Below are positions 58,055 to 64,000 of a DNA stretch of 64,000 bases, in pieces (the first letter of the stretch is position 1; each line of letters opens with the position of its first letter). The notes under the pieces were generated by a model. That model was not told the origin of the DNA and did not search any database. It saw only the letters and a list, made by a program, of their open reading frames with translations. Source of the DNA: Desulforamulus ruminis DSM 2154. GTDB lineage: Bacteria > Bacillota > Desulfotomaculia > Desulfotomaculales > Desulfotomaculaceae. The position numbers were made by a program, and so were the translations under genes. The stretch spans positions 496,001 to 560,000 of the forward strand of contig NC_015589.1 in assembly GCF_000215085.1 (NCBI RefSeq). Reading direction: 5' to 3'.

Positions 58055-58219
58055 TTTCTCCGAGCCATCCTACCTAAAACATTTATGTCAAGGTATTTTG
58101 GCCGTTAGGGTTAATCTGGAAATGGATTAGCCTCCCTGTTGGAAAGGAGAGCATTTTCCCGCCTGTTATCTACAGGCTGGTTTGTGTTGCTTTCCTGAAA
58201 AACACGAACCAGCCCTGTT
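58055..58219 (+). promoter_or_regulatory. Moco-family riboswitch (R6), second of a tandem pair
   Basis: CTCCGAG (58058-58064), P3 with GCCA/TGGC and TACCT/AGGTA pairings around an internal loop, core AGGGTTAATCTGGAAATGG, CCTCCCTGTTGGAAAGGAG ending at 58149. The platform has two overlapping hairpins: GCCTGT/ACAGGC (58161-58177) and GGCTGGTTTGTGTT paired with AACACGAACCAGCC (58175-58214). They cannot coexist. No U-tract follows, so it may control translation or RNA stability. Confidence 0.85.
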
Positions 58220-58241
58220 GATTAAGAAAGGCGGTTGGCCT

Positions 58242-58634
58242 ATGGAAAGGTTTGGCAAGCTACTGGTTTCATTTTATCCTGGGGAAGCCATTGGTTATTA
58301 TAGTGAGGGAGAAGGGGAAATCCGTGCCATTGCCATGGCGTTGGGCGGTTTCTTTGAGCGAGTTTTTGACATGTATTTGGAATTTTCCCAGATGGCTGAT
58401 GAAGGGTGGCTGGTCAGAGATGAAAGGCTATTTGGCCAAAGGGGGATGGTCGTTTCTTTTTATTATCCAACAGGGATGCCGGTAGCTGCCGGGCGGCAGC
58501 AAATCATCAATCGTCTTCTTTACACTTATTTGGATTCCCCGGTATATCCCAGGCCCGGAATTTATGTAGTTCAATATAAGAAGAATTACAAGCTGATTTA
58601 CAGGTACCAGACCAAGATGCAAAACAGAGCGTAA
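58242..58634 (+). CDS. Unknown 130-residue protein behind the tandem riboswitches
   Basis: From ATG 58242, seven bases after AAAGGCGG. A soluble alpha/beta-looking protein beginning MERFGKLLVSFYPGEAIGYY, with GGFFERVFDMYLEFSQMADEGW and a basic, Tyr-rich end (YKKNYKLIYRYQTKM). No signal, no Cys, no motif known to me. Its place directly after two Moco-family riboswitches and 51 bases before rocA links it to molybdenum/tungsten cofactor control. Confidence 0.7.
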   Translation: MERFGKLLVSFYPGEAIGYYSEGEGEIRAIAMALGGFFERVFDMYLEFSQMADEGWLVRDERLFGQRGMVVSFYYPTGMPVAAGRQQIINRLLYTYLDSPVYPRPGIYVVQYKKNYKLIYRYQTKMQNRA

Positions 58635-58684
58635 GTACTGTTGCGGTTTGGCCACACTATTAACAATATAGACGGGGTGAATAA

Positions 58685-60232
58685 ATGCTAACAGATTACA
58701 AAAATGAACCTTTTTTAGATTTTAGCAATGAAAAGGTGGCAGACAGTTTTAAGAAGGCACTGCAAGAAGTGAAAGCTAAATTAGGCAGCCGTTATCCCCT
58801 TATTATTAACGGCAAAGCCGTTGAGACCGGTGAAGAAGTTATTTCCCTCAATCCTTCAGCCTCGGATCAGGTGGTTGGCTATGTAGCCAAGGCATCCCTG
58901 CAGGAGGCTAAATTGGCTCTGGAAAGTGCCCAGGAGGCCTTTGCCAGATGGTCCAGAGTAAAGCCTGAGGAGAGGGCCCGCTATCTTTTTAAGGCTGCGG
59001 CGATTATGAGAAGAAGAAAGATGGAACTGTCCGCCTGGATGGTTTTTGAAGCCGGTAAAAACTGGGCCGAAGCAGACGGGGATACGGCCGAAGCCATTGA
59101 CTTTTTAGAGTTTTACGGCCGGGAGATGTGCCGTCTGGCAGAACCGCAGCCCCTGGTGCGGATTTTCGGTGAAGACAACAGACTGAAATATATACCGCTG
59201 GGTGTAGGGTTAGTAATTCCTCCCTGGAATTTCCCCCTGGCCATCATGGCGGGCATGACCGCTGCCGCCATTGTGACAGGGAATACGGTGGTGCTTAAGC
59301 CCGCCAGCAATACTCCTGTTATTGCAGCTAAATTTATTGAAATCCTTCAGGAAGCCGGTTTGCCCGACGGAGTGGTGAATTACTTGCCCGGCAGCGGGGG
59401 AGCCATTGGAGACTATCTTGTGAGCAGTCCCCAAATTCGTTTTATTAATTTTACCGGTTCCAAGGAAGTGGGATTAAGAATTAGCGAATTGGCAGCCAAA
59501 ATGGTCCCTGGACAGAAGGCTATAAAACGGGTCGTGGCGGAAATGGGCGGCAAGGATGCCATCATTGTGGACAGCAGTTCCGACTTAGAAGAAGCGGCGG
59601 CGGCTATTGTTGCATCTGCTTTTGGCTTCCAGGGACAGAAATGTTCTGCTTGCTCCCGGGCCATTATTTTAGATGACGTTTATGATCGGATTGTGGAGTT
59701 AGTCATTGATAAAACCAAAAAACTGACCGTGGGACCGGCCGTAGATAATTATCCGGTAGGACCGGTGACGGACAGTAATTCTTTGAAGAGAATTAAATCC
59801 TATATTGAAATCGGGAAAAAAGAAGGTACCCTGCAGGTGGGTGGAGAGACCCTGGAGCATATGGGCGGTTATTTTGTACAGCCCACGGTGATCACGGATG
59901 TTCCCCCCAATGCCACCATTGCTCAGGAGGAAATCTTTGGTCCTGTACTGGCGGTTATCCGGGCGAAGGATTTTAGCCACGCTCTGGATATTGCCAATGG
60001 CACCGAATATGGTCTTACGGGATCGGTATTTTCCCGGAACCGGGCCAACCTGGAAAGAGCTGCCCGGGAATTTCACGTAGGCAACCTTTATTTTAACCGC
60101 AAGTGCACCGGTGCTCTGGTGGGAGTCCATCCCTTTGGCGGCTTTAACATGTCCGGCACCGATTCCAAGGCTGGGGGCAGGGATTATCTGTTATTGTTTA
60201 GCCAAGCCAAAGCCATATCTGAAAAATACTAA
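58685..60232 (+). CDS. rocA: L-glutamate gamma-semialdehyde (P5C) dehydrogenase-like aldehyde dehydrogenase
   Basis: 515 residues, the length of RocA/PruA-type enzymes. The NAD-binding region has VIPPWNFPLAIMAGMTAAAIVTGNTVVLKPAS, the catalytic Glu is in VVAEMGGKDAIIVD, and the catalytic Cys in GFQGQKCSACSR. The C-terminus VGVHPFGGFNMSGTDSKAGG is shared with P5C dehydrogenases. It would oxidise P5C/glutamate semialdehyde to glutamate with NAD. ATG 58685 follows ACGGGGTGAA. Relation to HypD at 26 kb is plausible. A metal-cofactor-free aldehyde dehydrogenase under Moco-type riboswitches is notable. Confidence 0.85.
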   Translation: MLTDYKNEPFLDFSNEKVADSFKKALQEVKAKLGSRYPLIINGKAVETGEEVISLNPSASDQVVGYVAKASLQEAKLALESAQEAFARWSRVKPEERARYLFKAAAIMRRRKMELSAWMVFEAGKNWAEADGDTAEAIDFLEFYGREMCRLAEPQPLVRIFGEDNRLKYIPLGVGLVIPPWNFPLAIMAGMTAAAIVTGNTVVLKPASNTPVIAAKFIEILQEAGLPDGVVNYLPGSGGAIGDYLVSSPQIRFINFTGSKEVGLRISELAAKMVPGQKAIKRVVAEMGGKDAIIVDSSSDLEEAAAAIVASAFGFQGQKCSACSRAIILDDVYDRIVELVIDKTKKLTVGPAVDNYPVGPVTDSNSLKRIKSYIEIGKKEGTLQVGGETLEHMGGYFVQPTVITDVPPNATIAQEEIFGPVLAVIRAKDFSHALDIANGTEYGLTGSVFSRNRANLERAAREFHVGNLYFNRKCTGALVGVHPFGGFNMSGTDSKAGGRDYLLLFSQAKAISEKY

Positions 60233-60246
60233 TCCAGGACTCTTAG

Positions 60247-60705
60247 ATGGAAGCCAATGACGAACTGCAAAGCTTTCTTGTCCTTGTGGAGAGGAGCCTT
60301 CGCTCCTCGGATGATTGGCTGGAAAGAGAAATCATCTTTGCCTGTGCGGCAGGCGTCTGTGGGGCCTATTACAAACTAGGCTTTGCACTCAATGAACAAC
60401 AAATTTTAGTTTTGGCAGCAAGGTTATTTCGCTATTACACCGAGACCTTAAGGAAGTCTCCCTACCTGGAGCGATTGACGAAGGCTTCCTTTGATCACGG
60501 GATGTTTACGGCAACCTTATCCAATGTATGCTTCTTGCCTGAGCCGGTGAAGGATCTACCGGAATTAAATGGGGTGTTTCCCGGTGTGGCTCAGCATGTT
60601 TTAGACAGCGTCATGTTCCGGACGCTGGAGGAAATTGTACTTGAACAGATCATTAACAGTTTTATAAGCTTTCGGAACAGTCGATCTGAAAAAGTACTCC
60701 AATAA
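60247..60705 (+). CDS. Unknown 152-residue protein after rocA
   Basis: A mostly helical soluble protein with segments LEREIIFACAAGVCGAYYKLGFAL, LAARLFRYYTETL and LEEIVLEQIINSFISF. No family recognised. ATG 60247 starts 14 bases after the rocA stop, and a terminator follows, so it is the last gene of the R5/R6 unit. It has three cysteines but no metal motif. Confidence 0.65.
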   Translation: MEANDELQSFLVLVERSLRSSDDWLEREIIFACAAGVCGAYYKLGFALNEQQILVLAARLFRYYTETLRKSPYLERLTKASFDHGMFTATLSNVCFLPEPVKDLPELNGVFPGVAQHVLDSVMFRTLEEIVLEQIINSFISFRNSRSEKVLQ

Positions 60706-60742
60706 CGTTATTTTTTATTGTAATGTATATAAATCGCGCCTG

Positions 60743-60774
60743 CCCCCTGGTTAAGCCCCAGGGGGACTTTTTTT
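60743..60774 (+). terminator. Terminator of the orf130-rocA-orf152 unit
   Basis: CCCCCTGG pairs perfectly with CCAGGGGG across a 7-base loop and is followed by ACTTTTTTT. Confidence 0.88.
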
Positions 60775-60785
60775 CGGTAACCGGT

Positions 60786-61067
60786 TTAATTCATAGAATG
60801 TTCGGAGGATGCCTCATAGGTGGAATGTTGTGAATTATATTGATTGACCTCTTCATACTGATTTAACAGGTCCGTTTGTGCCGAGGATTTGGCCACTTGA
60901 TCCCGGATGACGGCAATATGTTTTTCTTCTGCCTTGGCCAGGTCGGCAAAGAGCGCGGCCATGTTTTCGTTGTGGCTGTCCTGGGCTTCTCTCATGTATC
61001 GTACATACTGGATAAGAGCCTGTTCTTTCTGGTGTAAAGCTTCTGTTAAATGACTTAGCGTATGCAT
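60786..61067 (-). CDS. Small helical protein with ferritin-like helix pair
   Basis: 93 residues from ATG 61067 with AAGGAGG upstream. LTEALHQKEQALIQYVRYMREAQD and MAALFADLAKAEEKHIAVIRDQV form two amphipathic helices with E-x2-H, like half of a rubrerythrin four-helix bundle. The C-terminal tail is polar (Asn, Gln, Ser, Tyr). The spacing suggests a rubrerythrin or coat-type relative that may dimerise to bind iron. Located beside a full ferritin-like gene. Confidence 0.6.
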   Translation of the reverse strand: MHTLSHLTEALHQKEQALIQYVRYMREAQDSHNENMAALFADLAKAEEKHIAVIRDQVAKSSAQTDLLNQYEEVNQYNSQHSTYEASSEHSMN

Positions 61068-61166
61068 GATTTCCTCCTTTCTTTCTTTTAATGTTGCTTT
61101 CCGAGTAATTTTTTATGCGTAATGATTTTCATCACCGCAAGATCACTTCAAGGGGAGGGAAGGTAT

Positions 61167-61661
61167 TTATGCAGGAGAAAATCCTTGTTTACTCCACCAT
61201 TCATCCCAGGCAAAATCATAGGCTTCTTCCAGCGCCTGATAGTGCTGGCCTTCCCACTGAGCCAGCTCTAGATACAGCCTTCTGGCATGATCATTGTTTG
61301 TTTTTTGAGCCGCCTCTTTATAAAACTCTATGGAGGCCTCCTCCATCATAACGCCCACGGACAGGGCGGATACCAGTAAAGAAGGAGATTCCTTGGAGAG
61401 CTTAGCCGGATCAAAGATTACCGGAACTCCGGGTTGGAAGGAAATATCGGGACAGTTTACGTTGTTGCTTTGCACAGAGTCATAAAGACTTCGTAGATAT
61501 TGCTCATGCTTTTTCTCTTCTTCAGCCAGACTGAGGAAAATTTCTTTTACTTCCTGAACATCTGCCTTCTCCGCAGCCATTTGATAAAACTGCTGGCCTT
61601 CATGCTCATTTAAGATGGCTGATTTAATATTCGATAATTCCTCCGAGCAACCAGTTGTCAT
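61167..61661 (-). CDS. Rubrerythrin/ferritin-like di-iron protein
   Basis: 164 residues. Two helix pairs carry iron-ligand motifs: LNEHEGQQFY and LAEEEKKHEQYL, then VMMEEASIEFY and LAQWEGQHYQAL. They fit a four-helix di-iron bundle as in rubrerythrin, without a rubredoxin domain. Likely roles are peroxide reduction or iron handling in an anaerobe. ATG 61661 is preceded by TAGGGGGTA (minus strand). Confidence 0.85.
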   Translation of the reverse strand: MTTGCSEELSNIKSAILNEHEGQQFYQMAAEKADVQEVKEIFLSLAEEEKKHEQYLRSLYDSVQSNNVNCPDISFQPGVPVIFDPAKLSKESPSLLVSALSVGVMMEEASIEFYKEAAQKTNNDHARRLYLELAQWEGQHYQALEEAYDFAWDEWWSKQGFSPA

Positions 61662-61767
61662 TTTCTATACCCCCTAAGACTTTTTCCTAGTGTAACAATA
61701 AAATAAGACAAATATCTATTACACAGATGAAAAAAGTCTTAACTAACTCCTAATAAAAAAAATCAAA

Positions 61768-61861
61768 AAATCCGTGCCAATAGATGGAAATCCGAAATCC
61801 ATGTTCAAAGCAAGAGAACGGAACACGGATTTTACGGATTAAACGGATGGACACGGATTTA
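61768..61861. repeat. CGGAT-rich palindromic repeat, copy 3 (arms inside out)
   Basis: The left arm begins AATCCGTGCC and ends ATCCATGTTC; the right arm begins GAACACGGATT and has four CGGAT units. Here the GAAC ends face the centre, whereas in copies 1 and 2 they are at the outside. It lies in the 337-base gap 61662-61998, which otherwise holds only a weak AAGACTTTTT/AAAAAAGTCTT dyad and no gene. Confidence 0.7.
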
Positions 61862-61998
61862 AAAAATCTTTTTGTTTAAAAGTTCATTCTTACTGAAACG
61901 TTTTTTAAATCTTTAACTTGCTTAGAAATTCTACTTTTTAATAGATTGCTCTCTTTAGTAAATGTGGCATTAAATCTTTTTATCCATAGAGGACTTAA

Positions 61999-62784
61999 CT
62001 AAAACTTACCTAAAAATTGTGCCGCCAGAATTCCTACGCCCAGAATCCATACATAGATAGAGAAAATTTTTAAAGAACCCCGCTGGAGAATCACCAGCAT
62101 CCACTTAACAGCGATATAACCGAAAAGGGCGGCGGCAATAGTTCCGGCAAGCAAAGGGAGAAATCCGATGGATTCGGCCTGCCCGCCCACCAATTTAGCG
62201 CTTTGCAGCACCACGGCCCCCAGAATGGCCGGCAAAGATAAAAGGAAGGAAAAACGGGCGGCAGCTTGTTTGTTAATACCCCGGAACAAGGCGCCGGCAA
62301 TGGTCAACCCGGACCGGGAAATGGCCGGAAGGATGGCCGCACCCTGCAAGGTCCCCACGATAAACGCATCAAAGAAGGAAATTTGTTCAATACTCTTGGT
62401 CCCTTGTTTTTTCACGTTGTCCGCCACCCAGAGGATGATGCCGGTAGCTAAAAATTCCCATCCCACCGTGACTCCTGTTTTGGAAATTTCCTCAAAAAAA
62501 TCCTCAAAGGTTAGACCAATGATGGCGGTTGGAATGGTGCCCACCAGAATCAAAAGGGTCAGCTTGCTGAAGGGATTTTTAATCATATAGATAATATCCT
62601 GCCAGAAAATAACCACCACGGCCAAGAGGGTTCCCAGATGCAGCATAGTATCCAGAAATAAACCTGCTTCGGAGAGGCCCATCAATTTTCTGCCTAACAA
62701 CAAATGGCCGGTACTGCTCACCGGCAGAAACTCGGTTAACCCCTGAACAGCTCCCAGTATGACAGCTTTAAAAAATTCTTCCAT
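61999..62784 (-). CDS. uppP: Undecaprenyl-diphosphate phosphatase (UppP/BacA)
   Basis: 261 residues, about eight helices. VQGLTEFLPVSSTGHLLLG has the catalytic Glu and Ser/His set; a second motif AAILPAISRSGLTIAGAL is the PRSG-like loop, here with ISRSG. It hydrolyses undecaprenyl diphosphate to recycle the cell-wall lipid carrier and can give bacitracin resistance. The start is preceded by GGAGGGTAA on the minus strand. Confidence 0.95.
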   Translation of the reverse strand: MEEFFKAVILGAVQGLTEFLPVSSTGHLLLGRKLMGLSEAGLFLDTMLHLGTLLAVVVIFWQDIIYMIKNPFSKLTLLILVGTIPTAIIGLTFEDFFEEISKTGVTVGWEFLATGIILWVADNVKKQGTKSIEQISFFDAFIVGTLQGAAILPAISRSGLTIAGALFRGINKQAAARFSFLLSLPAILGAVVLQSAKLVGGQAESIGFLPLLAGTIAAALFGYIAVKWMLVILQRGSLKIFSIYVWILGVGILAAQFLGKF

Positions 62785-63006
62785 AATTACCCTCCGGTAT
62801 CAATAGTCTGTTTCAAAAAACAACCCTATTATAACAAAAAAAGTATACCCATAGCTTAAAATATTTAATTTTTCTAAGATCATGGGCATCTAAGCCCCAT
62901 ATACTGGAGGTTATTAAAGAAAAGGACGTTTTATGCTTGTTCCCGGCAGCCGGTTAACATCCTGGCTTTTACCCATGGGAGGCCATATTTATAAGGGGTA
63001 CGCCTC

Positions 63007-63699
63007 TTATAAATGGAAAAAGAGGTAAAGGAGCAGTAAAAGAACCGGTTGGTGTATGAGGTAGATGATCAGTGAATGTTGCCCGGCTGAAACCAGTAAA
63101 GAATTATTCAGGGTAAAGGGGAAAAGACTTTGTTTAGCCGCATACTTCCATCTGCTGAAGGCCACGCCGTAAAGAAAGAGACCGAACCACGGAAAAAGGG
63201 GATAAAAGTCCACCGAATAAAAATCTTCTGTTACAAGTCCCAGGGGGAACAGAAAATTAACCGGGACGTTTATGCCGGATAGATACCGTCCGGACAAGAT
63301 AATCAAAGTTGCCATAAAAAATAAAATCAGCGGTTTTATATGCTTAAACAGGGGATATAAAAGGATACTAACGCCTAGAAAGTGAAGGATACCGAATACA
63401 ATGTTCGAGCCCGGTACGGCCACAGCGGTGGTCAGAGTAATAACAAATCCCAGGAACAGGAGGATAACCCCCCGTTTCAAATTATTTTTACTTAGGGAAC
63501 TGCTGATACCGGCAATAAAAATAAACAAACAGGCTGCGGCTTTGCCGGTATAATAAATGATGCCTTGTTCATAGTGAATCTGTACGTCATAAAATGCTGC
63601 CAGATCGTACATGAAGTGAAAAAAGACCATCAGCAGGATGGCGATACCCCGAAAAAAATCCAGTTCCCAGATACGAGAAGGATTCTTTCCATTTAGCAT
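63007..63699 (-). CDS. HGSNAT/DUF1624-like membrane acyltransferase
   Basis: 230 residues from ATG 63699 after GAAGGT; a longer frame to 63798 has no site. WELDFFRGIAILLMVFFHFMYDL at the N-terminus is the acyltransferase helix with the conserved Arg and His, followed by six or so helices and SLIIYLIHQPVLLLL at the end. The family is annotated as heparan-alpha-glucosaminide N-acetyltransferase-like, but in bacteria the acceptor is unknown, probably an envelope sugar. Confidence 0.8.
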   Translation of the reverse strand: MLNGKNPSRIWELDFFRGIAILLMVFFHFMYDLAAFYDVQIHYEQGIIYYTGKAAACLFIFIAGISSSLSKNNLKRGVILLFLGFVITLTTAVAVPGSNIVFGILHFLGVSILLYPLFKHIKPLILFFMATLIILSGRYLSGINVPVNFLFPLGLVTEDFYSVDFYPLFPWFGLFLYGVAFSRWKYAAKQSLFPFTLNNSLLVSAGQHSLIIYLIHQPVLLLLLYLFFHL

Positions 63700-63824
63700 A
63701 GATTTACCTTCTTTACAAAAACAGGTTATTATGCTAACTATAATTGTTAGAATGCGGAAAATCAATGTCCGGGTGGAGGAAATTGCTTTAAACAGCATAA
63801 AGAAACGGCGGGAGGGGCAGCAAC

Positions 63825-63998
63825 CTAGTTAATTTGCAGGGTTTCTACCAGATAATCATGGAGCCGCTCAAAGAGGAATCCCACGCCAAACCACAGGGGC
63901 GCCATATCCAGCCGGATAAGCCCGCCCACCTGCCAGGGGGAAGACCCGGAATAGTCCCAGGGAATGGCTCCTGTTAGGACCTTAATGAGGGCTCCGGT
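63825..63998 (-). CDS. C-terminal end of a CmpB-type putative ABC transporter membrane protein (partial)
   Basis: The frame runs off the right edge. The visible part reads GAIPWDYSGSSPWQVGGL, then IRLDMAPLWFGVGFLFERLHDYL, ending TLQIN. PWDYS and GGLIRLDMAPLWF fit the family PF06541 (ABC_trans_CmpB) as I recall it. Function of the family is not established. Confidence 0.65.
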   Translation of the reverse strand, partial: TGALIKVLTGAIPWDYSGSSPWQVGGLIRLDMAPLWFGVGFLFERLHDYLVETLQIN

Positions 63999-64000
63999 GC

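Overview
The window reads as chromosomal DNA of an anaerobic, spore-forming, sulfate-reducer-type Firmicute, most like Desulfotomaculum/Desulforamulus (Peptococcaceae). This is inferred from gene content and memory, not from a database search. Supporting signs are AGGAGG-type ribosome sites with many TTG/GTG starts, a trimeric [FeFe] hydrogenase, glycyl-radical enzymes, a Desulfovibrio-type molybdenum aldehyde oxidoreductase, a DUF1540 protein, and a SelC-like tRNA-Cys of the tRNA-ReC type reported from Desulfotomaculum nigrificans.

Layout. 1-5.2 kb: end of a DUF4846-like gene, then a branched-chain amino-acid-type ABC importer (livKHMGF). 5.4-11.3 kb: a membrane phosphatase-like protein (-), lactate permease, DedA (-), RarD. 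11.5-16 kb: a two-component system whose sensor has a Met/His-rich loop, followed by a His-rich exported protein, a NapH-like membrane Fe-S protein and an ArsR regulator. 16.2-21.3 kb (-): FtsX-type ABC exporter with its own histidine kinase and response regulator. 21.57 kb (-): the unusual tRNA. 22-31 kb: MarR regulator, FAD dehydrogenase, CorA, HypD-type hydroxyproline dehydratase with its activase, TfoX-C, Cfa and small proteins. 31.3-35.6 kb: HydCBA hydrogenase, then AraC and GNAT genes.

37-60.7 kb is a molybdenum/tungsten island. It holds two TupA-like lipoproteins (-), a MoeA-like protein, the 907-residue Mo hydroxylase and a tightly overlapping operon: flavin/Fe-S oxidoreductase, small CxxC protein, methyltransferase, C_GCAxxG_C_C protein, radical SAM protein, AMP-dependent CoA ligase, XdhC, NTP transferase-HD and histidine phosphatase. 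This matches the Desulfovibrio DVU_1551-1559/TrsM/TrsS neighbourhood, whose function is unknown. A second, apparently active-site-dead phosphatase, a broken ModA-like gene, a free TOBE protein and modABC follow. The last unit is orf130, a P5C dehydrogenase (rocA) and orf152.

Six Moco/Tuco-family riboswitches lie in this island: two back to back (39 kb), two related divergent ones (53 and 55 kb), and two in tandem before orf130-rocA (58 kb). Together they would place tungstate/molybdate uptake, the Mo enzyme and its maturation genes, and a Mo-independent aldehyde dehydrogenase under cofactor control. The right end carries ferritin-like proteins, UppP, an HGSNAT-like acyltransferase and the end of a CmpB-type membrane protein. 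Three copies of a CGGAT-rich palindromic repeat are dispersed in intergenic DNA. No insertion sequence, prophage or CRISPR array was seen.
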